DNA from: Bacteroidetes bacterium GWF2_38_335
GTDB lineage: Bacteria > Bacteroidota > Bacteroidia > Bacteroidales > GWF2-38-335
Reading direction: 5' to 3'
Length of the DNA stretch: 64,000 nt
NCBI GenBank assembly: GCA_001769535.1
Contig: MEOH01000022.1
Location: forward strand, 62,001-126,000
Made by a program: the position numbers and the translations under genes. Positions 26,233 to 34,296 of the stretch are shown here, in pieces. Below the pieces are notes generated by a model that did no database searches, was not told the origin of the DNA, and worked only from the letters and a program-made list of their open reading frames with translations. The first letter of the stretch is position 1. Each line of letters starts with the position of its first letter.

Positions 26233-27297
26233 ATGTACAATAGATTAATAATTTTAACAGGAATAGCAGTCTTAACTTTATTATCGGCCTGCGGTGGCAA
26301 AAAGGAAGATACAGGTGAACAGAAAAAAGACCACGACATCAAGGTAAATGTCAAAACCATGCAACCCGAAAAATTTGCGCACTATTTTCAGGTAAGCGGC
26401 TCGGTTGAGGCCATCGAAGATGCATTTGTAAGTTCAGAAGTGCCTGCTCAAATCAGAAAAATTCATGTTCAGGAAGGTCAGCGTGTTTCAAAGGGACAGG
26501 TTTTGGTTTCGCTTAATTCGGCAGTAATTTCAAATACCATTGACGAAATTGAAACTGCTTTGGAACTGGCCACCGTGCTTTACGAAAAACAGAAGGAACT
26601 TTGGGATCAGAAAATTGGCTCCGAAGTACAATATCTCCAGGCTAAAAACGGCAAGGAATCGCTTGAAGAAAAATTGCAGACGCTTAAAAGCCAGCAGGCA
26701 ATGTACTCAATTGTGGCTCCTTTTAGCGGTATCATTGACGAAATTTACCTCCGCGAAGGCGAAATGGCCAGTCCGGGCATACAGGTTATGCAACTTGTAA
26801 ACCTTGACCAGTTAAATATTAACGCTGCAGTGTCAGAATTTTATCTTTCACATGTAAAGAAAGGGGATACGGTCCTTATTACCTTCCCCGCCTATAAAGA
26901 CATTGTGCTGCACGAACCGGTTTTCAGAACTGGAAATGTGGTGAATCTCGACAGCCGGTCGTTTAAAATTCAGGTACAGATTAAAAACAGGGAGGAAATT
27001 CTCAAACCAAACATCATATCTTATATCAAAATCAAAGACTATGAAACCGATTCTGCTATGGTAGTACCGTCAATAATTATTAAAGATGAGATGGCACGCG
27101 GCGGTGAAAAGAAAAATTTTGTTTTCGTAGCAATTGAAAAGAACGGTAAAGCATTTGTTGAAAAAAAATACATCGTTCCGGGATCTACCTATGTCGATCG
27201 CACCGAAGTACTTGAAGGACTTGAGGCAGGCGACAAGGTCATTGTTGATGGTTATCAGCTTGTTACCAGTGGTACAGAAGTTAAAATCAAAAATTAA
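26233..27297 (+). CDS. RND efflux periplasmic adaptor (membrane fusion lipoprotein)
   Basis: A 354-residue adaptor. A lipoprotein signal (LTLLSACGGKKED, Cys near residue 20) anchors it in a membrane. The lipoyl-like halves are visible as QIRKIHVQEGQRVSKGQVLV and YSIVAPFSGIIDEIYLREGE, separated by a helical hairpin (about 95-155). A beta-barrel domain and membrane-proximal domain with VLEGLEAGDKVIVDGYQLV follow. It would bridge the inner-membrane RND pump and the TolC-like channel. It lies between those two genes with gaps of 11 and 17 bp. Confidence 0.92.
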   Translation: MYNRLIILTGIAVLTLLSACGGKKEDTGEQKKDHDIKVNVKTMQPEKFAHYFQVSGSVEAIEDAFVSSEVPAQIRKIHVQEGQRVSKGQVLVSLNSAVISNTIDEIETALELATVLYEKQKELWDQKIGSEVQYLQAKNGKESLEEKLQTLKSQQAMYSIVAPFSGIIDEIYLREGEMASPGIQVMQLVNLDQLNINAAVSEFYLSHVKKGDTVLITFPAYKDIVLHEPVFRTGNVVNLDSRSFKIQVQIKNREEILKPNIISYIKIKDYETDSAMVVPSIIIKDEMARGGEKKNFVFVAIEKNGKAFVEKKYIVPGSTYVDRTEVLEGLEAGDKVIVDGYQLVTSGTEVKIKN

Positions 27298-27314
27298 ATT
27301 TTAACAGATCAGAA

Positions 27315-30300
27315 ATGGAAAATCAGAATAACGAAATAAGTAAGCTCAGGGAATTCAAGCTTACTACCATGGCCCTGAAAAATAAAACATCAATGTTTTT
27401 GATGACATTCATGATTTTATTGTTCGGCGCAATCTCTTACATTAACCTTCCTAAGGAATTGTTTCCTGATATCACTTTCCCTTACGTGATGGTTCAGACA
27501 ACTTACCCGGGAAACCCTCCTGTGGATATTGAAAACCTTGTTACCCGACCCATTGAAAAGGAACTTGAATCAATCAAGGGAATCAAAACCATCAAGTCAA
27601 CCTCTTCTCAGGATGCTTCTATGATTTTCATCGAGTTTAACTCCAACGTTAAAATTGATGATGCCCTCGAAGATGTTCAGGAAGCTGTTGACAAGTCAAA
27701 AAGTGAATTGCCCAATGACCTGCCAATGGATCCCATGGTCAGGGATATTGACTTTTCCGAGTTTCCCATTATAAACATTAACCTGAGTGGTGATTACTCA
27801 ATTGATGAGCTTAAAAAATTCTCTGAAAAACTTGAGGAAAGATTTGAGACCGTTAGCGAAGTTTCAAAGGTTGTAACCCAGGGTGTTTCTGAAAAGGAAA
27901 TCAAAATTAATGTGGACCCGCTGAAGATGGAATCTTTTAAAGTGGGATTCGGGGATATTGAAGGCGCCATTGCACAGGAAAATATTTCCATGTCGGGTGG
28001 TGAAGTAAAACTTGGCGGAACCAGAAGAACCGTGCGTACTACAGGCGAATTTACCAGTCTGGATGAAGTAAGAAATATCGTGGTAAAACATGAGGATAAC
28101 AATATTGTGTATTTATGGCAGATTGCCGATGTTTATGAAGATTATGAGGAAGCCACCAGTTACACAAGGCTCTTTCACAAACCCGTTGTTTCGCTTCAGG
28201 TTGTTAAGAAAAGCGGCGAAAACCTCCTTTCTGCTATAGCTCAAATCATGAAAATGCTTGACGAGGCCCGCGACGAAAATGTCATTCCCGACGAGGAACA
28301 ATTAAAAATTACCACCACAAATGACCAGTCTGATCTGATTAAAAAGCAGCTCTCAAGTCTCGAAGACAGCATGGCCATGTCCATTATTTTTGTGATAATC
28401 GTGTTATATCTGTTTTTGGGAACCCGCAATGCTTTGTTTGTTGGTCTGGCAATCCCGCTTTCAATGTTTATGTCCTTTGCTATATTGGATTTAATAGGTT
28501 TTAAAATAAACATGATCGTTTTGTTCGCTTTGATACTTGCCCTGGGGATGCTGGTTGATAATGCCATTGTTGTGGTGGAGGTTATTTACAGATACATATT
28601 TCAGGGGCATTCAAAATTTTCGGCAGCAAAAAATGCTGTGGGCGAAATAGCCTGGCCAATTATTGCTTCGACCGCTACTACAGTGGCAGCATTTCTTCCG
28701 CTTGCATACTGGGATTCTATGATTGGTAGTTTTATGGTTTATTTGCCCGTTACTTTGGTTATTGTGCTCGCATCATCTCTGTTTGTGGCACTGTTTATCA
28801 CGCCGGTTTTTTCATCTTCTTTCGTGAAAACCAATGAGGAAAAACCAAGCTTAAAGAGGGGATTGATTATTGCGGGTGGGTTTGGATTAATCGGATTGAT
28901 GATTAAACCTGCCATTGGTCTGAACCTTTTTATTATCAGTACTGCCATGACACTTTTAAATGTATATGTTTTCTACAGGATTGGAGAAACCTTCCAGAAA
29001 AAATTTCTGCCCTGGCTCGAAAATTTCTATCTAAGGATTATCAGGTTTTCGCTTAAAGGCAGAAATCCGGTTTATTTCTTTTTCGGAACTTTTATTATGC
29101 TATTCCTGACAATGGGATTTTATTTTGGAAACAATCCAAAGGTTGAACTTTTTCCAACCAATGATCCTGATTACATTAACCTTAAAGTTGAACTTCCCCT
29201 TGGAACCGATATTACCACCACTGATTCAATGGTAATGGTCATTGAAAAGGATATTGACAGATTTCTTGAAAAGGAAATGGAAATGGGTATTGTTAAGTCA
29301 GTTCTGGCAAATGTAGGTAAAGGCGCAGTTGGTGAAAATGATATGAATTCCACCGGAGGATCAATGCCTAACAAGGGTTTGATTACAATTACATTTGTTG
29401 ATTATGAGATTCGTCAGGGCGTAAAAACCTCTGAAGTGATGAAGATGCTTACCGACAGTCTGTCCGGACGATATCCCGGCGTGATAGTAAGTTTCGAAAA
29501 AAACAGAATGGGTCCGCCCACCGGCAAACCCATCAACATTGAGGTTACCGGTGATGATTACACCAAACTCATCCAGTATGCCGATACGGTTAAAAAGATT
29601 ATTGATGATTCAGACATTGAGGGAATTGAAGAACTCAAACTCGATGTGGAAACCGGCAAGCAGGAAATGATTATTACCATTGACAGGGACAAGGCAAGAA
29701 GGTTTGGATTGTCAACCGTGATGATTGCAGGGGCTTTAAGAACAGCTATTTACGGAAAAGATATTTCTGACTACAAAATCGGTGAGGATGAATATCCCAT
29801 GCAGCTTCGTTTGGATGACAAGTACCGCTACAACATTCCGGCGCTTATGAACCAGAAGCTGACATTCAGAAATACCCGCGGAAAACTTGTACAGGTTCCC
29901 ATTTCGTCAGTTATTTCCTATGAAAACAGCACAACCTTCGGATCGGTGAAAAGAAAAGATCTGAAGAGGGTGATTACCATCTCATCCAATGCTGTGGAAG
30001 GTTTTAATGCCAATGAAATTAACGAACAAATTAAAAAACTGCTTGACGGATATCAGATGCCCGAATATTTTGAAGGTTACAAATATTCATTTGGTGGTGG
30101 TGAAATGCAAAACCAGCAGGAATCAATGGATTTTATTGTTGTAGCTTTTGGTATTGCTGCTGCTCTTATTTTCCTGATTCTGGTGATTCAGTTCAACTCA
30201 CTGGTGAAACCGTTTATCATTTTTACTTCTGTTTTGTTTAGTACAATCGGCGTTTTCGGCGGATTGGCGACTTTCAATATGAGTTTTATTGTGGTAATGA

Positions 30301-30767
30301 CCGGAATCGGAATTATTTCACTGGCGGGGGTGGCCGTTAACAATGCCATTGTGCTCATTGACTATATTGATCTTTTAAAAGGCCGTAAAAAGGAAGAGCT
30401 CGGACTTGCTGAAAATAATGATCTTCCATGGAGTGATGTAAAAGATTGTATCGTGATGGCAGGGAAAACCCGTTTGCGTCCGGTTTTATTAACGGCTATT
30501 ACTACCATTCTTGGCCTTTTACCAATGGCTATTGGATTGAATATAAGTTTTGAAGGCTTGTTGAATAACCTGGATCCGAATTTTTACATCGGCGGTAATA
30601 TGGCCATGTTCTGGAGCAATATGTCGTGGACAGTAATTTTCGGATTGACTTTTGCCACATTCCTCACTCTGGTTTTGGTTCCTGTTATGTATTATTTGGC
30701 TCGCAGGGTTAAATATTGGGGTCTGTCCTTGGGCGGCAACATGAAAAGAAAAAAAGCTGTATTATAA
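27315..30767 (+). CDS. RND-family efflux pump, inner-membrane permease
   Basis: An 1150-residue pump of the AcrB/MdtBC superfamily with about twelve membrane helices and two large periplasmic loops. Recognisable blocks are PKELFPDITFPYVMVQTTYP after the first helix, DNAIVVVEVIYRY in TM4, ELFPTNDPDYINLKVELPLG in the second loop, and GVAVNNAIVLIDYI plus RLRPVLLTAITTILGLLPMA near the C-terminus. TM4 reads LVDNAIVVVE: one of the two adjacent Asp residues of AcrB (Asp407/408) is Asn here. The operon probably exports hydrophobic compounds such as drugs, bile salts or lipids; the substrate cannot be predicted. A strong terminator follows directly. Confidence 0.94.
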   Translation: MENQNNEISKLREFKLTTMALKNKTSMFLMTFMILLFGAISYINLPKELFPDITFPYVMVQTTYPGNPPVDIENLVTRPIEKELESIKGIKTIKSTSSQDASMIFIEFNSNVKIDDALEDVQEAVDKSKSELPNDLPMDPMVRDIDFSEFPIININLSGDYSIDELKKFSEKLEERFETVSEVSKVVTQGVSEKEIKINVDPLKMESFKVGFGDIEGAIAQENISMSGGEVKLGGTRRTVRTTGEFTSLDEVRNIVVKHEDNNIVYLWQIADVYEDYEEATSYTRLFHKPVVSLQVVKKSGENLLSAIAQIMKMLDEARDENVIPDEEQLKITTTNDQSDLIKKQLSSLEDSMAMSIIFVIIVLYLFLGTRNALFVGLAIPLSMFMSFAILDLIGFKINMIVLFALILALGMLVDNAIVVVEVIYRYIFQGHSKFSAAKNAVGEIAWPIIASTATTVAAFLPLAYWDSMIGSFMVYLPVTLVIVLASSLFVALFITPVFSSSFVKTNEEKPSLKRGLIIAGGFGLIGLMIKPAIGLNLFIISTAMTLLNVYVFYRIGETFQKKFLPWLENFYLRIIRFSLKGRNPVYFFFGTFIMLFLTMGFYFGNNPKVELFPTNDPDYINLKVELPLGTDITTTDSMVMVIEKDIDRFLEKEMEMGIVKSVLANVGKGAVGENDMNSTGGSMPNKGLITITFVDYEIRQGVKTSEVMKMLTDSLSGRYPGVIVSFEKNRMGPPTGKPINIEVTGDDYTKLIQYADTVKKIIDDSDIEGIEELKLDVETGKQEMIITIDRDKARRFGLSTVMIAGALRTAIYGKDISDYKIGEDEYPMQLRLDDKYRYNIPALMNQKLTFRNTRGKLVQVPISSVISYENSTTFGSVKRKDLKRVITISSNAVEGFNANEINEQIKKLLDGYQMPEYFEGYKYSFGGGEMQNQQESMDFIVVAFGIAAALIFLILVIQFNSLVKPFIIFTSVLFSTIGVFGGLATFNMSFIVVMTGIGIISLAGVAVNNAIVLIDYIDLLKGRKKEELGLAENNDLPWSDVKDCIVMAGKTRLRPVLLTAITTILGLLPMAIGLNISFEGLLNNLDPNFYIGGNMAMFWSNMSWTVIFGLTFATFLTLVLVPVMYYLARRVKYWGLSLGGNMKRKKAVL

Positions 30768-30804
30768 AAATAACCCCGGCCTGCAAGCCGGGGTTATTTT
30801 TTTT
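30768..30804 (+). terminator. Terminator of the efflux operon (ATAACCCCGGC hairpin family)
   Basis: AAATAACCCCGGC (30768-30780) pairs with GCCGGGGTTATTT (30787-30799) and is followed by a T-tract. It overlaps the end of the RND gene region. Related stems occur at 36071 and 60068. Confidence 0.93.
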
Positions 30805-30847
30805 CAAAACAATCATTATCTTTATCTGGTTTTAAATATAATGTTAT

Positions 30848-32296
30848 ATGCAAAAGCCAGGAGAACCTTCTTTTAAACGGAGTTTAAATCTATTCGACTC
30901 TACTGCAATTGTTGTGGGATCAATGATTGGTTCAGGAATATTTATTGTCAGTGCCGACATGTCACGTACCCTGGGCGCTCCGGGCTGGCTTTTGGTGGCC
31001 TGGGCGGTAACCGGAGTGATGACCATTCTGGCTGCCCTCAGCTACGGCGAACTGGCTTCGATGATGCCCAAAGCGGGCGGGCAGTATGTCTATCTGCGCG
31101 AAGCTTACAATCCGCTTACGGGTTTCCTTTATGGATGGACATTGTTCACGGTTATTCAGACCGGTACCATTGCCGCGGTAGCCATGGCTTTTGCCAAGTT
31201 TGCCGGAGTGCTTTTTCCTTTCTTTTCAGAGGACAACGTGTGGCTTGACGTGGGATTTGTAAAATTTAATACGGTGCAAATCCTCGCTATTTCAACTATA
31301 ATAATTCTCACCTGGCTTAACACGCAGGGCATAAAATTGGGCAAGATTATCCAGAATTTCTTTACATCCACTAAAGCCATTGTGCTTGTTGCATTCTTAA
31401 TTGCCGGGTTTTTCTTCGTGAAAAGCTCTGCTGCCGATACGGGAAACTCTTTGATTTTTTGGGATGCCATGAAAATTGACGGGGGAAAAGCCACCGGTCT
31501 GGCGGGATTTGCTCTTATCGCTGCCATTGGCACTGCCATGGTGGGCTCGCTTTTTTCATCCGATGCATGGAACAACATCACCTTTACCGCCGGCGAAGTG
31601 ATCAATCCCAAGAGAAACATTCCGCTTAGTTTGTTCTTCGGAACTCTCATCGTTACCGTGATATACATTTTGGTAAACATGGTGTACCTGAACACCCTGC
31701 CGCTCAGAGGCGTTGAAGACGGAGCCACAGCATTTGAAAAAGGCATTCAGTTTGCAACAAACGACCGGGTTGCCACAGCTTCCATCAGCGGATTGTTTGG
31801 CGAATATGCCGCGGTTATCATGGCTGTTTTCATCATGATTTCCACGTTTGGTTGCAACAACGGACTCATTCTTTCGGGCTCCCGCGTGTATTACGCCATG
31901 GCCAACGACGGATTGTTTTTTAAAAAGGTTGGGCAACTCAATAAAAAGGGCGTTCCCTCGGCAGGATTGTTTGTTCAGTGCATCTGGGCATCATTGTTGT
32001 GCCTTTCCGGAACGTACGGAAACCTGCTCGATTATGTGGTTTTTGCAGTTCTGATATTCTATTCTCTTACCATTGCCGGAGTATTTATATTGCGTGTAAA
32101 ACAACCTAATGCAGAAAGACCCTACAAGGCATTTGGCTATCCTGTGCTGCCTGCATTGTACATTTTAGCTGCCGCTTTTATCATGATAATATTGCTCATC
32201 TACAAACCCGATTACACATGGCCGGGATTGGTCATTGTTTTGGTTGGAATTCCGGTTTATTTTATCATGAAAAAGAAGATTGGGGAGAGAAGGTGA
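30848..32296 (+). CDS. APC-superfamily amino acid permease
   Basis: A 482-residue inner-membrane transporter with about twelve helices. The first helix has the APC signature AIVVGSMIGSGIFIVSADMS, with the unwound GSGIF substrate-binding segment. PKAGGQYVYLREAYNP, FSSDAWNNITFTAGEVINPK and LILSGSRVYYAMANDGLFF are further APC family blocks. Such proteins carry amino acids by proton symport or antiport; substrate is unknown, and no decarboxylase lies nearby to suggest an antiporter. The gene is monocistronic. Its last codons and 3' flank are partly duplicated about 1.1 kb and 1.8 kb downstream. Confidence 0.93.
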   Translation: MQKPGEPSFKRSLNLFDSTAIVVGSMIGSGIFIVSADMSRTLGAPGWLLVAWAVTGVMTILAALSYGELASMMPKAGGQYVYLREAYNPLTGFLYGWTLFTVIQTGTIAAVAMAFAKFAGVLFPFFSEDNVWLDVGFVKFNTVQILAISTIIILTWLNTQGIKLGKIIQNFFTSTKAIVLVAFLIAGFFFVKSSAADTGNSLIFWDAMKIDGGKATGLAGFALIAAIGTAMVGSLFSSDAWNNITFTAGEVINPKRNIPLSLFFGTLIVTVIYILVNMVYLNTLPLRGVEDGATAFEKGIQFATNDRVATASISGLFGEYAAVIMAVFIMISTFGCNNGLILSGSRVYYAMANDGLFFKKVGQLNKKGVPSAGLFVQCIWASLLCLSGTYGNLLDYVVFAVLIFYSLTIAGVFILRVKQPNAERPYKAFGYPVLPALYILAAAFIMIILLIYKPDYTWPGLVIVLVGIPVYFIMKKKIGERR

Positions 32297-32332
32297 TTTT
32301 TGCATCACAACTGAACATATCCCACGCGCGCT

Positions 32333-32356
32333 CTCCCAAGTCTCCCAACTTGGGAG
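32333..32356. repeat. Intergenic palindrome, CTCCCAAGTC family (copy B)
   Basis: CTCCCAAGTC and AACTTGGGAG arms around a TCCC loop, one mismatch from copy A at 2318. It is preceded by GAACATATCCCACGCGCGCT, also found in modified form before copy C at 34193. Confidence 0.8.
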
Positions 32357-32393
32357 TTAAGCTGTCTCACCCCCTGAGTAAAATCCATCATCG

Positions 32394-32428
32394 ATATTCA
32401 AGGTTTGCAACCTTGAATATATTTTCAT
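32394..32428. terminator. Terminator between permease and KilA-N gene
   Basis: ATATTCAAGGTT (32394-32405) pairs perfectly with AACCTTGAATAT (32409-32420) around a TGC loop, followed by ATTTTCATTTT on the plus strand. It sits 4 bp from the end of the minus-strand KilA-N gene. Confidence 0.75.
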
Positions 32429-33234
32429 TTTAAGAACCTCCTGTTTTCAACATCCAGTAAAACAGACATTTGCTGTATAGCAATTTGATTAAGTCTTACT
32501 AATCGTTCTTCTTGGGGTATTTTTTCATTAATAAACAGGGAATTCAGGTTTTCCATGTTGGTAAGGCAAATTAATTCATTGATACTTGCATAATCACGAA
32601 TATTTCCCTTTAACCGTGGGTTTGTTTCTCTCCATTGTTTTGCGGTCAATCCAAACATAGCCATGTTGAGAACATCAGCTTCATTTGCGTAAATAACTGA
32701 AGTTTGTGCAGCAGAAAGTTCCTTTGGAATTAGGTTCTGTTTTATTGCGGCAGTGTGAATATGATAGTTAATTCTAGCCAATTCCCTTTTTGCAGACCAA
32801 CCCAGATGTTTTTGTTCTTCTTCTTTTAGACGCTGGAATTCTTTTACAATGTATAATTCAAATTCAATTGAAATCCAGCTGGCAAATTTAAATGCTATAT
32901 CCTTATGAGCAAATGTTCCGCCGTAACGTCCGGATTTTACAACCAGACCTATTGCTTCTGTTGAGGTGGTCCACTTTAATGGTGACATTGTAAAGGCATT
33001 TAATCCGGCTTCTTTTCTAAACCCCTCGAATTCGAGGGGTTTAAAAGATGGGTTGTAAAGAGTTTCCCAAATGCCAAGAAATTCGATGGTGTTTCGGTTA
33101 CGCATCCAGTTTCCAATTGCTGCACTGGTATCGTCTGTTTTGAATTTTGCAATATCAGTAAGAGAGATGTAATCTCCGTTATTGATTGTAATAATTACAA
33201 CTTCAGTATTTTTTACGTTAATTTTTTTGTTCAT
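32425..33234 (-). CDS. KilA-N domain protein
   Basis: A 269-residue protein. The N-terminal half is a KilA-N domain: YISLTDIAKFKTDDTSAAIG, IGNWMRNRNTIEFLGIWE, then GGTFAHKDIAFKFASWISIE and FELYIVKEFQRLKEEEQ. KilA-N is a DNA-binding domain first described in phage P1 KilA and common in phages and bacterial accessory DNA. The C-terminal part (about 150-269; WSAKRELARINYHIHTAAIK, NEADVLNMAMFGLTAKQWRE) is a conserved extension of unknown function. The ATG at 33234 is used instead of a TTG at 33243. It lies between duplicated permease-derived sequences, which suggests acquisition by insertion or recombination. No phage structural genes are adjacent. Confidence 0.9.
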   Translation of the reverse strand: MNKKINVKNTEVVIITINNGDYISLTDIAKFKTDDTSAAIGNWMRNRNTIEFLGIWETLYNPSFKPLEFEGFRKEAGLNAFTMSPLKWTTSTEAIGLVVKSGRYGGTFAHKDIAFKFASWISIEFELYIVKEFQRLKEEEQKHLGWSAKRELARINYHIHTAAIKQNLIPKELSAAQTSVIYANEADVLNMAMFGLTAKQWRETNPRLKGNIRDYASINELICLTNMENLNSLFINEKIPQEERLVRLNQIAIQQMSVLLDVENRRFLK

Positions 33235-33412
33235 TTTAATCAATTGTATAAATATTTAGTTTATAAAAATAGTAATTAAATATTAAATAATAAACTTTAA
33301 GTGTTTCATATATAATATTTAAAATAATATGGTAATCACATATAAATGACATAATATATATTCATGAACAATTCTATTTTCGTCTACAGACCCAAATACT
33401 TCTATCGGGATT

Positions 33413-33478
33413 GATTATGTGCTGGTTGGGATTCCGGTTTATTTTATCATGAAAAAGAAGATTGGGGAGCGAGGGTGA
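33413..33478 (+). pseudogene. Orphan 3' end of an amino acid permease gene
   Basis: The plus strand reads DYVLVGIPVYFIMKKKIGER-G-stop in frame, nearly identical to the last residues of the permease at 30848-32296 (VIVLVGIPVYFIMKKKIGER-R-stop). The DNA match continues a little past the stop (TGATGGTTTGCAACTGAACC against TGATTTTTGCATCACAACTG). It has no start or upstream coding sequence. It is either the scar of a lost second permease or a duplicated piece of the existing gene. Confidence 0.8.
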
Positions 33479-33500
33479 TGGTTTGCAACTGAACCAAACA

Positions 33501-33533
33501 AAAACTGCCGCAATCGCTTGCAGCAGTCTTTTT
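33501..33533. terminator. Terminator hairpin after the permease remnant
   Basis: ACTGC-CG-CAA (33504-33513) pairs with TTG-CA-GCAGT (33518-33527), with one mismatch, preceded by AAAA and followed by CTTTTTG. It would serve the permease remnant on the plus strand and the gene at 33611 on the minus strand. Confidence 0.65.
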
Positions 33534-33610
33534 GTCTAACTGTTAAAAATCTCCGGTAAAGTGAACCTTGGGGTAAGTTTTATCAGAAAAAACCGGAGCT
33601 GTTGAGGTAA

Positions 33611-34000
33611 CTAACCTCCAATATAAACTTTCTTAGAAAATACATCCTTTCCCTGGACAGCATTGACAAAGTAAATTCCGGCAGGAACGTTATCAATACT
33701 GTAGCTTTTTAGTGTTTTTAAACCGTCAGGATAAACTTTTTCAGATATAACTGTCCGTCCTGTGATATCTAAAATTTTAAATTCTATTCCTGTATTCTGC
33801 GAGGTGTTAAAGACTACTTCCAAATTAAGTCCGTAGTTGTAAACATGTAGATTAATAGGGCATTTTTCAATAGGTTTATCCTTTATTTCGGTTGGAAATC
33901 TATTTATATATACTTCTGATGGCGTGTCAGTTTGCGCATGGCTGCTGCCAAAAGCAAAGACCAGTGCAAAAATGGCGATTGATTTGATAATGCTTTTCAT
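33611..34000 (-). CDS. Small secreted protein consisting mainly of a T9SS-type C-terminal domain
   Basis: A 129-residue protein. After a signal peptide (MKSIIKSIAIFALVFAFGSSHAQ) only about 30 residues precede a domain resembling T9SS type A sorting domains: NLEVVFNTSQNTGIEFKILD, ITGRTVISEKV, PAGIYFVNAVQGKDVFSKKV. The usual VYPNP motif is replaced by LHVYNYGLNLEVVF, so the sorting function is not assured. There is no room for a passenger domain. Its upstream region carries a sigma-54-like promoter, unlike other genes here. It may be a cell-surface peptide or a decayed cargo gene. Confidence 0.75.
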   Translation of the reverse strand: MKSIIKSIAIFALVFAFGSSHAQTDTPSEVYINRFPTEIKDKPIEKCPINLHVYNYGLNLEVVFNTSQNTGIEFKILDITGRTVISEKVYPDGLKTLKSYSIDNVPAGIYFVNAVQGKDVFSKKVYIGG

Positions 34001-34054
34001 GGTATAGTTTTTTTAATATTATTGTTCTTTTCTAATATTGTCTGTTTACTGTAT

Positions 34055-34071
34055 TGCCATTTCTGTGCCAA
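34055..34071 (-). promoter_or_regulatory. Sigma-54-like promoter
   Basis: The reverse strand reads TTGGCACAGAAATGGCA. The GG and GC are separated by 10 bp, exactly the -24/-12 spacing of RpoN promoters (consensus TGGCACG-N4-TTGCA). Transcription would start near 34045, about 45 bp before the ATG at 34000. No enhancer-binding protein is encoded nearby. Confidence 0.42.
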
Positions 34072-34192
34072 AGTTTGTAAATAGCAGTAAAACAGACTTA
34101 TACATCAAAATTTCAATCCTGAAATAACAGTGATTTTTGCATCACAACCGAACATATTGTCCGAAACCGAACATATCCCGCGCACGCTCGCT

Positions 34193-34265
34193 CTCCCAAG
34201 TCGGGAGACTTGGGAGTTAAACTGTCTCCCGACTTGGGAGTTGAACCAGTCTCCCAACTTGCCAG
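34193..34265. repeat. Cluster of CTCCCAAGTC-family palindromes (copy C)
   Basis: A full palindrome at 34193-34216 (CTCCCAAGTC ... GACTTGGGAG) is followed by two half-size units: CTCCCGACTTGGGAG (34226-34240) and CTCCCAACTTGCCAG (34251-34265). The flank GTGATTTTTGCATCACAACC at 34130 copies the sequence just after the permease stop at 32293. The cluster ends about 30 bp before the radical SAM gene. Confidence 0.78.
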
Positions 34266-34296
34266 TATAAGTAAATTTTCATACCTTCACATTCAA

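Larger units (their letters stand above)
33235..33610. other. Gap without intact gene: KilA-N promoter region, permease remnant, terminator
   Basis: The first 180 bp are very AT-rich and should hold the promoter of the minus-strand KilA-N gene, though no clear box was found. A duplicated permease tail follows at 33413-33478 and a hairpin at 33501-33533. Confidence 0.6.

Noticed and set aside
31156-31746. 196-codon minus-strand frame inside the permease gene
   Set aside because: It is the antisense shadow of a strongly conserved APC permease.
32425-34000. Possible prophage or insertion sequence around the KilA-N gene
   Set aside because: No integrase, transposase, structural phage gene or terminal repeats of an IS were found; only duplicated borders remain.
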